Part shown: positions 1-11,531 of the stretch, piece after piece
Layout of the letters: every line of letters begins with the position of its first letter
How positions within the stretch are numbered: position 1 is the stretch's first letter
Origin: DASSLY01 sp035689185
GTDB taxonomy: Bacteria; Actinomycetota; Actinomycetes; Actinomycetales; Dermatophilaceae
Assembly: GCA_035689185.1 (NCBI GenBank)
Contig: DASSLY010000073.1
Span: 1-43,576, forward strand
DNA: 43,576 nt
Reading direction: 5' to 3'
Position numbers and translations under genes: made by a program
Notes under the pieces: model-generated
Databases searched by the model: none
The model's input: the letters and a program-made list of their open reading frames with translations, nothing else
What the model was told of the DNA's origin: nothing

Positions 1-642
1 GACGTCGACGCCAACCCGGGGCTGCGCCAGGCGTTCCAGGTGGAGTCGGTCCCGACCAGCTACGGGCTCATCGCCGGCCAGCCGGTCGGGTTGTTCGCCG
101 GGGCCCAGCCGGCCGAGCAGGTGCGGGCGGTGGTCGACCAGCTGCTGGCCGCCGCCGCGCAGAGCGGGGTCACCGGGCGCGCCGAGGTCGCTGCCGGCGC
201 GGAGGCGCCCGAGCAGGTGGAGCCCGAGCTGCCGCCGTTGCACCAGGAGGCGTTCGACGCGATCGAGCGGGGTGACCTCGAGGCCGCGTCCCAGGCGTAC
301 CAGCGGGCGCTGCGGGAGAACCCCGCCGACGCGGAGGCGAAGGTGGGCCTGGCCCAGGTCGGGCTGATGCGGCGCGCCGAGGGCGCCGACCCGAATGCGG
401 CACGCCGAGCCGCCGCAGCCGACCCCCTCGATGTCGACGCGGCGCTGCTGGTCGCCGACCTCGACGTGCTCGACGGCCGGGTCGAGGACGCCTTCGACCG
501 GCTCGTCGACCTGGTCCGGCGCACGGCCGGGGAGGAGCGCAACGCCGTTCGCGGGCACCTGGTCGAGTTGTTCGACGTCGTCGGCGGCCAGGACGAGCGT
601 GTGGTCAAGGCCCGGCGCAGCCTGATGAGCGCGCTGTTCTGA
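1..642 (+). CDS. Thioredoxin/TPR co-chaperone, YbbN-like (5' partial)
   Basis: The frame is open from base 1, so the N-terminus lies outside the window. The first visible residues (about 1-45, with VESVPTSYGLIAGQPVGLFAG) match the C-terminal half of a thioredoxin fold, where the cis-Pro follows 'SVPT'. An Ala/Glu-rich linker follows, then tetratricopeptide-like helices (for example AFDAIERGDLEAASQAYQRA and a block starting DPLDVDAALLVADLD). This order is that of the YbbN/CnoX-like family, which act as holdase or redox-linked co-chaperones in the cytoplasm. The CxxC region that would show redox activity is not visible. The stop lies 2 bp before the next start, so it is probably co-transcribed with the esterase genes downstream. 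Family assignment is good; a redox role cannot be judged. Confidence 0.85.
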   Translation, partial: DVDANPGLRQAFQVESVPTSYGLIAGQPVGLFAGAQPAEQVRAVVDQLLAAAAQSGVTGRAEVAAGAEAPEQVEPELPPLHQEAFDAIERGDLEAASQAYQRALRENPADAEAKVGLAQVGLMRRAEGADPNAARRAAAADPLDVDAALLVADLDVLDGRVEDAFDRLVDLVRRTAGEERNAVRGHLVELFDVVGGQDERVVKARRSLMSALF

Positions 643-644
643 AC

Positions 645-1703
645 GTGCGCGCGGCCGACCCGCCGAAGGTCCTCGACGGCGTGGTACGGTTCCGCGTCCC
701 CGATGCCGGGTACGACTCCGTCGAGTTGATGTGCGACCGGGCAATCACCTTGCCCAGCAACGCGTTCCGTCTCCACGATGGCGTCTGGGAGCTGCGAGTC
801 CCGCGGCCACCCCTGCGGCGGTTCGAGTACCAGCTCTCGGTCCGCGACGCGACCGGGCGCCGCGACATCCTGGACCCGTCGAACCCGGCCACCGTGCCGA
901 CCGCGTTCGGCCAGCGGTCGGTGTGCGAGCTGCCGGGCTACCGGCCGCCCTGGTGGCTGTCCGCGCCGGCGGCCGGTGGGACGTGGGCCGCCCTGGCGGT
1001 CGACGGCGAGGTCGATGACCCGGTGCCGGTGACCATGTGGACGCCTACCTGCCTGCCGGACGACCGGCCGGCCCCGTTGCTGCTGGTGCACGACGGGCCG
1101 GAGTACGACCTGCTGGCCCGGGTGACGCAGTACTGCGGCGCGCTCATCCACGCCGCGACCCTGCCGGCGCACCGGGTCGCGCTGCTACACCCGGTGGATC
1201 GCGACGCCTGGTACTCCGCCTCGCCCCGGTACCTGCGCACCGAGGTCGAGGCAGGGCTCGCCGCGCTGGACCAGCGGTATGCCGTGTCCGGCCCGGTCGT
1301 GGTGATGGGTGCGAGCCTGGGCGGACTGACCGCCCTGCTCGCCGGACTGGTGGGCGCCCCGCGGATCGGCGGGGTCTTCAGCCAGTCCGGCTCGTTCTTC
1401 CGGGTGGTCCGCGACCACGAGACCGTCTCCGGCTATCGCTACTACGACCGCATCACCGCCCATGTGGGGGCGGTGCTGGCCGCCCGGCATACCGACCATC
1501 CGCTGCGGATCGGGTTGACCTGCGGCGTCCTGGAGGAGAACGTCGCGAACAACCGCGACATGGCTGCGTCGTTGCGCCGCGCCGGACACCGGGTGAGCTT
1601 CACCGAGGTGCCCGACCTGCACAACTACACCGCGTGGCGGGACTGCCTCGACCCCGGGCTCACCGAGGTCTTGCGCGACTGCTGGGGCGCGCCCGGGAAA
1701 TAG
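645..1703 (+). CDS. Esterase-family alpha/beta hydrolase with N-terminal E-set domain
   Basis: A 352-residue protein with a GTG start 2 bp after the preceding stop. Residues about 10-85 look like an early-set, immunoglobulin-like domain (VRFRVPDAGYDSVELMCD...GVWELRVPRPPLRRFEYQL), as in the N-terminus of enterochelin-esterase-like proteins and CBM48 modules. The rest is an esterase-D/Fes-type alpha/beta hydrolase: the nucleophile elbow is GASLGG, followed by a 'FSQSGSFF' segment typical of the family, and the likely catalytic His is in 'VPDLHNYTAW' near the C-terminus. No signal peptide is visible, so it is probably cytoplasmic. Its substrate is unknown. It sits directly before a second, unrelated-looking esterase and an ATP-grasp enzyme, so the three may act on one metabolite or conjugate. 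Siderophore hydrolysis is possible by family, but no siderophore genes are seen here. Confidence 0.85.
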   Translation: MRAADPPKVLDGVVRFRVPDAGYDSVELMCDRAITLPSNAFRLHDGVWELRVPRPPLRRFEYQLSVRDATGRRDILDPSNPATVPTAFGQRSVCELPGYRPPWWLSAPAAGGTWAALAVDGEVDDPVPVTMWTPTCLPDDRPAPLLLVHDGPEYDLLARVTQYCGALIHAATLPAHRVALLHPVDRDAWYSASPRYLRTEVEAGLAALDQRYAVSGPVVVMGASLGGLTALLAGLVGAPRIGGVFSQSGSFFRVVRDHETVSGYRYYDRITAHVGAVLAARHTDHPLRIGLTCGVLEENVANNRDMAASLRRAGHRVSFTEVPDLHNYTAWRDCLDPGLTEVLRDCWGAPGK

Positions 1704-1717
1704 GCAAGGATGGGCCG

Positions 1718-2458
1718 GTGGAGCGGGTCGAGCTGGGTGTGCCGGGGACGGATGTCAGCCTTGGCGCCATCCGCTACGGCCACTACGGCCGCCCGGTCCT
1801 GGTCTTCCCCACCGAGGGCGGGCGCGCCGAGGACTTCGCCGAGCACGGGATGCTCGGTGCGGTGCAGTGGCTGGTCGACGCCGGCCGGGTGAGCTTCTTC
1901 TGCGTCGACTCGGTCGACGGGTGGACCTGGTCGGACCGCTCCGTGCCGATCGAGGAACGGGCCCGGCGGCACGGCAGCTACCACGCCTGGCTCGAGCAGG
2001 CCGTCGTGCCATGGGTCTTCGACCGGCTGCAGGGCCCGGCCGAGCTGCTCACCCTCGGGGCGTCGCTGGGTGCCTACCACGCGGTCCACTTCGCGTTCCA
2101 GCGGGCAGACCTGGCGCCGTTGGCGATCGGGCTGTCCGGCAGCTACGACGTCGGTGCCTGGCATGCCTGGGGGGAGCGCGGCGAGGCGACCTACTTCGCC
2201 AACCCGGTCGACTACGTGGGCAACCTGCACGGCGATCACCTGGAATGGCTGCGCGGCCGGCTGTCCGTCCTGCTGGTGGTGGGCCAGGGCGCCTGGGAGG
2301 TGCACCCGACGCAGTCGCTGCCGTCGACCCAGCGGTTCGCGGAGTTGCTGCGGGACAAGGGGATTCGTCACGAGCTGGATATCTGGGGATACGACAGCGC
2401 GCACGACTGGCCGTGGTGGCAGCGGCAGCTGGCGCATCACCTGCCGCGGTTCTGCTGA
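1718..2458 (+). CDS. Esterase-family alpha/beta hydrolase (second of pair)
   Basis: A 246-residue protein from GTG at 1718, preceded by AAGGA at a workable distance; the frame is open further upstream, but that part is a shadow of the previous gene. The sequence opens with VERVELGVPGTDVSLGAIRYGHYGRPVLVFPTEGG; the nucleophile elbow is LGASLGAYHA and the C-terminal catalytic His is probably in 'DSAHDWPWWQRQL'. This resembles the Pfam 'putative esterase' (esterase D-like) family, single domain, with no signal peptide. It starts 15 bp after the previous gene and ends 23 bp before the ATP-grasp gene, so one operon is likely. Its sequence is not a duplicate of the upstream esterase, which suggests two distinct steps rather than redundancy. 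The reaction is not known. Confidence 0.85.
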   Translation: MERVELGVPGTDVSLGAIRYGHYGRPVLVFPTEGGRAEDFAEHGMLGAVQWLVDAGRVSFFCVDSVDGWTWSDRSVPIEERARRHGSYHAWLEQAVVPWVFDRLQGPAELLTLGASLGAYHAVHFAFQRADLAPLAIGLSGSYDVGAWHAWGERGEATYFANPVDYVGNLHGDHLEWLRGRLSVLLVVGQGAWEVHPTQSLPSTQRFAELLRDKGIRHELDIWGYDSAHDWPWWQRQLAHHLPRFC

Positions 2459-2481
2459 CGGCTCGAACAAGGAGGACACCA

Positions 2482-3726
2482 ATGACGCGCACCTCGCACC
2501 TGGTCGGCCTGCTCCTCGGCGCCGAGGAGGACTGGCCGACGGCGTTCGAGGAGCTGGCCCGCCGGCTCGGGGTATTCCGCGACGGCAGAGGGGTGGAGCA
2601 CGAAGTGGTCACCGAGCGGGTGACGATCGAGCCGTTCAACCTTCGCGACAAGCCGCGGCACGAGCTGGTCATCGACCGCCTGGCCTACTGGTACTACCAC
2701 CCGCGGGAGTGGCTGAAGAAGGTCGCGCTCATGGACGACGTGTACCTGCTCAACTCCCCGTTCACCTTCCAGTCGATGGAGAAGCACTCCGCCTACTGCG
2801 CCCTGCTACGGCTGGGCATGAGGGTGCCCGAGACGGTGCTGGTCCCGTACAAGAACCCGGTCGACAACGTCCGGTGGGCCTACACCTCGGCGAAGTACAA
2901 CCGCCCGTTCGACCTGGACGCCATCGCCGAGAAGCTGGGCTACCCGATGTTCATGAAGCCGTTCGACGGAGGCGGCTGGCGCGGGGTGTCGATGATCAAG
3001 GACCCGCAGGCACTGCACCAGGCCTACGACGAGTCCGGCGAGATGCTCATGCACCTGCAGGAGGCCATCTCCGGCTACGACGTCTTCGCCCGGGCACTCA
3101 CGATCGGTCCGGAGACGATGGTGATGAAGTTCCAGCCGGACGAGCCGATGCACAACCGGTATGCTGTGGCGTACGACTTCCTGTCCCCCTCGGTCGGCGC
3201 CGAGGCGGTCACCATCAGCCAGACGGTCAACGCCTTCTTCCGGTGGGAGTTCAACTCCTGCGAGATGCTCGTCCGCGACGGCGTGGTCTACCCGATCGAC
3301 TACGCCAACGCCTGTCCCGACGTCGCGGTCACCTCACTGCACTACTACTTCCCGTGGGCTATGCGGACCCTGCTGAAGTGGACCGCGTTCTGCGTGGCCA
3401 CCGGCCGCACGGCTCGCACCCAGGTCGATAGCGACCCCTGGTTCGCCGTGGCCGGCGAGGACCGTTCGTATGCCGAGAAGCTCACCGCGTACCAGGAGCT
3501 GGCCGACCGGCACTTCGACCGCGAGCGGTACGAGCAGTTCTGCGCCGCGGCCCTGCCGGACATCGACGAGATCGTGCTGGACTGGGTGTCCTCCGCCGAC
3601 TTCGACGCGATGCTGGCGCGGACGGTCACCACCACCTATCCGGCGCACGAGCACGACAGGTTCATGGCCCACTTCCGCGGCCTGGTCGACCTGTGGAAGT
3701 CCGACGAAGCCAAGCGGCTCGGGTAG
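2482..3726 (+). CDS. ATP-grasp carboxylate ligase, RimK-like
   Basis: A 414-residue protein whose ATG is preceded by a near-perfect AAGGAGG Shine-Dalgarno 6-7 nt upstream. The middle has ATP-grasp features: YPMFMKPFDGGGWRGVSMI gives the ATP-binding Lys and the glycine-rich loop, and VVYPIDYANACPDVAV gives the Asp/Asn-type metal-binding end of the fold. The N-terminal part is a pre-ATP-grasp domain; the last 100 residues are helical and family-specific. ATP-grasp enzymes join a carboxylate to an amine or thiol through an acylphosphate. Substrates cannot be read from the sequence. Two esterases are encoded immediately upstream, so the set could make and trim or transfer an amide or ester conjugate. 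It is the last gene before a strong hairpin shared with the opposing pgm gene. Confidence 0.85.
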   Translation: MTRTSHLVGLLLGAEEDWPTAFEELARRLGVFRDGRGVEHEVVTERVTIEPFNLRDKPRHELVIDRLAYWYYHPREWLKKVALMDDVYLLNSPFTFQSMEKHSAYCALLRLGMRVPETVLVPYKNPVDNVRWAYTSAKYNRPFDLDAIAEKLGYPMFMKPFDGGGWRGVSMIKDPQALHQAYDESGEMLMHLQEAISGYDVFARALTIGPETMVMKFQPDEPMHNRYAVAYDFLSPSVGAEAVTISQTVNAFFRWEFNSCEMLVRDGVVYPIDYANACPDVAVTSLHYYFPWAMRTLLKWTAFCVATGRTARTQVDSDPWFAVAGEDRSYAEKLTAYQELADRHFDRERYEQFCAAALPDIDEIVLDWVSSADFDAMLARTVTTTYPAHEHDRFMAHFRGLVDLWKSDEAKRLG

Positions 3727-3746
3727 CCGCCAGCACTGACCTTCCC

Positions 3747-3810
3747 CCCAACCCCACGTGTCCCCCCCAGCCCCACTTGTCCCCCCTCCACTTGTCCCCC
3801 CTCCCCCCTT
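3747..3810. repeat. C-rich short tandem repeat after the ATP-grasp gene
   Basis: Three to four imperfect copies of a unit of the type CCACTTGTCCCCCC occur in 64 bp, with runs of 6-7 C on the plus strand. The tract lies between convergent genes and ends where the terminator hairpin begins. It codes for nothing recognisable. Such homopolymer-rich arrays slip easily and may vary in length between strains. Confidence 0.7.
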
Positions 3811-3872
3811 GTTGCTCCGCAGGCACCGAATCCGGCTCGTTCCAGGCCGGATTCGGTGCGTTGGGAGCAACA
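3811..3872. terminator. Bidirectional terminator hairpin between convergent genes
   Basis: A long interrupted inverted repeat: outer arms GTTGCTCC and GGAGCAAC, inner arms GCACCGAATCCGGC and GCCGGATTCGGTGC (14 bp, perfect), with a loop of about 9 nt. Pairing can extend outwards (CCCCCTT with AAGCGGGGG). It lies between the ATP-grasp gene (plus) and pgm (minus), which end towards each other, so it probably terminates both. There is no U tract, which is usual in high-GC actinobacteria. Confidence 0.8.
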
Positions 3873-3892
3873 AGCGGGGGAAGGGGGCGGGG

Positions 3893-5535
<1,643 letters not shown>

Positions 5536-5539
<4 letters not shown>

Positions 5540-7953
5540 GAGTCCACCCTGGTGGCAGAGGCAGCAGAGGCAGCCGATGCGGCGGACTCCTCGGGCGTCT
5601 TCCACTCCGCCGGGTCCTCCTCGGGGTCGCCGACGGGCGGGTACTTGTACTCCTCCGCGGCCGCGGCCGCCGGTTCGGGCGTCGGCAGGGTCGCCGGCTC
5701 GAGCCAGAGCGCGCCGATCGGCGGCAGAGTCAGCACCGCGGAGTACGGCTGCCCGTGCCACGGGACCTCCTCGGCGTGGACCGAGCCGAGGTTGCCGACC
5801 CCCGAGCCGCCGTAGGCCTCTACGTCGGTGTTCAACACCTCGTTCCACTGCCCCGGGTGGGGCAGGCCCAGCCGGTAGGCGTAGTGCGGGCCGCCGCTGA
5901 AGTTGGTGACCGCCGCCACGACCGGTCGCGCCCCGCTCTCCTCGGCCGCGCCGTAGCGCAGGAAGGAGAACGTGTTCCCGCCCGCGTCATTGGCGTCGAT
6001 CCACTGGAAACCCTCCCAGGACTCGTCCTGGGTCCAGAAGGCAGGCCGGGCGGCATACAGGGTGTTGAGCTGCTTCACCATCTGGTGCAGGCCCAGGTGC
6101 GCGGGCTGGTCGAGCAGCCACCAGTCGAGGCTGCGGGAGTCGGCCCACTCGGCCTCCTGGCCGAACTCGCAGCCCATGAAGAGCAGCTGCTTGCCGGGGT
6201 GGGCCCACATGTGCGCGAGGAACGCGCGCAGCGATGCCAGCTTCTGCCAACGGTCGCCGGGCATCTTCGACAGCAGCGAGCCCTTGCCGTGGACCACCTC
6301 GTCATGGCTGATGGGCAGGATGAAGTTCTCGCTCCAGGCGTAGACCATGGAGAACGTCATCTCGTGGTGGTGGTACTGGCGGTGGACCGGCTCGTGCTGC
6401 ATGTACGTCAGCGAGTCGTGCATCCAGCCCATGTTCCACTTCAGGCCGAAGCCGAGGCCGCCCAAGTGCGTCGGCCGGGTGACGCCCGGCCAGGAGGTGG
6501 ACTCCTCGGCGATCATGACCGCGCCGGGGACCTTCTTGTACACCGTCGCGTTGGTCTCCTGCAGCATCTGTACCGCTTCCAGGTGCTCGCGCCCGCCGTA
6601 CTGGTTGGGCGCCCACTCGCCGTCCTTGCGGGAGTAGTCCAGGTAGAGCATCGAGGCCACGGCGTCCACGCGCAGGCCGTCGATGTGAAACTCCTGCATC
6701 CAGTACAGCGCGTTGGCGACGAGGAAGTTGCGGACCTCGTTGCGGCCGAAGTCGAACACATGGGTGCCCCAGTCGGGCTGGTCGCCGCGGCGGGGGTCCG
6801 GGTGCTCGTAGAGTGCCTGACCGTCGAAGCGGGCCAGGGCGAACGCGTCCTTGGGGAAGTGCGCCGGCACCCAGTCCACGATCACGCCTATCCCCGCCTG
6901 GTGCAGCTTGTCCACCAGGTAGCGGAAGTCGTCCGGGGAGCCGAACCGGGCCGACGGCGCGTAGTACCCGGTGACCTGGTAGCCCCAGGACGGGCCGTAG
7001 GGGTGCTCGGCGACCGGCAGGAGCTCGACGTGGGTGAAGCCGAGGTCCTTGACGTAGTTGGTCAGGTGCTCGGCCAGGTCGCGGTAGCTGGACCCCTGCC
7101 GCCAGGAGCCGATGTGCACCTCGTACACGCTCATCGGGGAGGTGTGCACACTCGTGGCCACGCGATGCGCGAGCCACTCCTCGTCGCCCCACTGGTAGTC
7201 GCTGTCGGTGACCACGGATGCCGTCGCGGGCGGCGCCTCGGTGGCCCGCGCCATCGGGTCCGCCTTGGTGCGCCGGTACCCGTCGGAGCCGAGGATCTCG
7301 TACTTGTAGCGCGTGCCGATGCCGACGTTGGGCACGAACAGCTCCCAGATGCCGGCCGATCCCAGCGACCGCATCGGGTGGGCCTGGCCGTCCCACTGGT
7401 TGAAGTCGCCGACCATCCGTACCGCGCGCGCGTTGGGCGCCCACACCGCGAAAGAAGTGCCCTGCACCGTGCCCATCGCCGTCTGGTAGGAGCGCAGGTG
7501 GGAGCCGAGCACCTTCCACAGCTCCTCGTGCCGTCCCTCCCGGATCAGGTGCAGGTCGACGTCGCCGAGCGTCGGCAGGAACCGGTAGGGGTCGTCCTGG
7601 CCGTGTTCGACGCCGTCGCCGTACTCGACGTGCAGCCGGTAGTCCACCACCTCCGGCGAGGGCAGCACTGCGGTCCAGACGCCCTCGTGCTCGTGCGCGT
7701 ACTCGACCTTGGTGCCGTCGCCGAGCTCGGACCAGACCCGGTTCGCCAGCGGCTTGAGGGCGCGCAGCGTCACCCCGCCCTGGTGCGGGTGTGGGCCGAG
7801 GATGCTGTGCGGGTCGTGGTGCCAGCCGCCGACGAGGCGGTCCAGCTCGTCGCGGCCCACCGGCTTGGCGACCGGTGCCCTGGTCTTGCTGCTGGTTACG
7901 GGTGGGCTGTTCGTCGCGTCGGGGGATGCGGTGGGCGTCTTCTTGGACGGCAC
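5536..7953 (-). CDS. glgB: 1,4-alpha-glucan branching enzyme (internal-start reading)
   Basis: GTG at 7953 is preceded by AAGGAG ten bases upstream and gives an 805-residue GlgB beginning VPSKKTPTASPD, a typical basic/Pro-rich actinobacterial GlgB N-terminus. The enzyme cuts alpha-1,4 chains and forms alpha-1,6 branches in glycogen. After the tail come a first N-terminal domain (LVGGWHHDPHSILGPHPH), a CBM48 (FAVWAPNARAVRMVGDFNQWDG) and a GH13 barrel with nucleophile Asp in GLRVDAVASMLYLDY, acid Glu in MIAEESTSWPGV and the third carboxylate in PISHDEVVHGKGS. The C-terminus has an extra Ala/Glu/Pro-rich tail of about 50 residues. The frame is continuous with the maltokinase upstream, so this start is an alternative or additional product. 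The stop overlaps pgm. Confidence 0.7.
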
Positions 7954-9354
7954 GGTCGGGTCACTCCTTCGGGCGGCGGACAGCAGCCGGGTGATGGCGG
8001 TGGTCGGGATCGCAAGCCAGGTGGGCCGGTTGCGGGCTTCGTACACAACCTCGTAGAGCGCCTTGTCGACCTCGAGGGCGTCCAGCAGCGCGGAGTCGTC
8101 GCGCGGGTCGCGCCCGGCGACCTCGGCGTAGCCCTCCAGGAAGGCGGTGCGGGCGGCCTCCGCCCACGGGGCGGCGGACTCCCCGGGGTGCTCCTGCTCC
8201 CAGGAGCCGGCCGCGTAGTCGAAGGAGCGCAGCATGCCGGCGACGTCGCGCAGGGCCAGGTCCGGCTCCGACCGCTCGGCCAGCGGTCGCAGCGGCTCGC
8301 CCTCGAAGTCCAGCAGCACCCAGCCGCGGCCCGGCACGTCGAGCACCTGGCCTAGGTGGTAGTCGCCGTGGATGCGCTGGAGCTGCGGCCAGCTCGCCTG
8401 ACGGGCGGCGGCATACAGCGCCCGTATGCGGTCCGCGAACTCGGTCAGTGCCGGCACCTCCGCGAGCGCGGACTCCAGCCGCTGCTCGAGGCTGGCGGTG
8501 GTCGCCTGCACCAGCGCGGCGGTCGGCTCGCTCACCGGCAGGGTCTTGGCCAGCAGCCGGTGGACCTCCGCGGTGGCGGCTCCCAGGGCCCGGGCCCGGC
8601 CGGTGAAATCGGCCCCCGCCGCGACGGCGCGCAGGGCCACCCGCCAGGCGTCTTCGACCCCAGGGAGGAACTCCTGGACGAAGGCGAGGTGCCCGGTGGC
8701 GGCCGAGCCGCCCGCGGGCCAGCTGCCGCTGAGTGAGCCCAGCGGCTGCGGCACCAGGTCCGACCCGGCCTCCGCCAGAGCCTGCTGCACCACGACGTCC
8801 GGGTTGAGGCCGTCCTGCAGGACGCGGAACACCTTGGCGATCAGGGGTTTTCCGCTCTCGGTCTCGATGATGACCGAGGTGTTGGACTGCTCGCCGCGAA
8901 GCACCCGGGCGGCCACGACCGACTCGCTGACAGCGCCAGGGTGGCGGTGCCCCCGGGCCTGGCCGTACTCCGCGCCGGCGTCAGCGGTGAGCGTCGACTC
9001 CTCCAGCACGGCGCGCAGCAGCGCCGCCGCGAAGGCCGGGTCGTGGCAGCCGTCGTAGACGTAGCGGTTCCCCAGGACGGAGTGCTCGGCCCGGCCGACC
9101 AGGGCATGGGCGAGCTCGTGGACCGGCTCGGCCCGGTAGGTCAGCGGGACCTGGTAGACGGTGGGCGGCATGGCGGACAGGTCGGCGACGATGTGGGTCT
9201 CGATGCCCACCTCGGAGGCCGGGTCCTGGAAGCGCAGCCCGCCGAGCCGGCGAAGCACGGGCAGGCGGCCTTTCGCCGCATACCAGCGCTCACGGGCCAT
9301 CCATGGGGGCAGGAGGTCCGCGAACGGCGGTGTGAGCATTCCCTGTTCGGTCAT
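5536..9354 (-). CDS. Maltokinase fused in frame to glycogen branching enzyme GlgB
   Basis: One uninterrupted frame of 1272 codons from ATG at 9354. Residues 1-460 are a maltokinase (Mak/Pep2 type), which phosphorylates maltose with ATP to give the maltose-1-phosphate used by GlgE. Visible are the N-terminal cap (PPWMARERWYAAKGR), the Brenner-type catalytic motif IHGDYHLGQVL and the metal segment VLLDFEGEP, and the usual C-terminal block VVYEARNRPTWLAIP. A Pro/Thr/Ser/Lys-rich linker (about 465-505) leads straight into a full GlgB. No stop codon separates them. The protein may therefore be a true bifunctional fusion, or GlgB may also start inside the frame (see next entry). The start is 14 bp after the glgE stop. 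No treS is seen between glgE and this gene, although TreS is the usual maltose source. Confidence 0.75.
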
Positions 9355-9368
9355 CCGCACCCGCGCCT

Positions 9369-11390
<2,022 letters not shown>

Positions 11391-11397
11391 GCGCCCG

Positions 11398-11403
11398 ACG
11401 CTA
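11398..11403 (-). promoter_or_regulatory. -10 element for leaderless glgE
   Basis: On the minus strand TAGCGT is followed by 7 nt (cgggcgc) and then the glgE GTG. There is no Shine-Dalgarno sequence. Transcription starting 7 nt after the hexamer would place +1 on the start codon. No convincing -35 is seen. Confidence 0.5.
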
Positions 11404-11518
11404 CCGTCTCGGCGCGGGCTCGCATCCCGTAGCCACCGCCTGGGCGGCCCGTCCGCACGGGAGCCCTGGAACTTCTTGCAGTGTTTGCAAGGACCGTCAA
11501 TCGGCGGGCGGAAGCCTC

Positions 11519-11524
11519 TATGCT
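11519..11524 (+). promoter_or_regulatory. -10 element for leaderless glgP
   Basis: TATGCT is followed by exactly 7 nt (cggcgtc) and the glgP GTG, mirroring the glgE promoter on the opposite strand. The A and TG of TATGCT also form an in-frame ATG, so an upstream start at 11520 is an alternative. The -35 region is weak. The two divergent genes share a 141-bp control region (11391-11531). Confidence 0.5.
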
Positions 11525-11531
11525 CGGCGTC

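Noticed and set aside
60..1172. Long minus-strand open frame opposite the YbbN-like gene and first esterase
   Set aside because: The translation is Arg/Gly/Pro-rich and mirrors codon structure of the plus-strand genes; it is a high-GC shadow frame.
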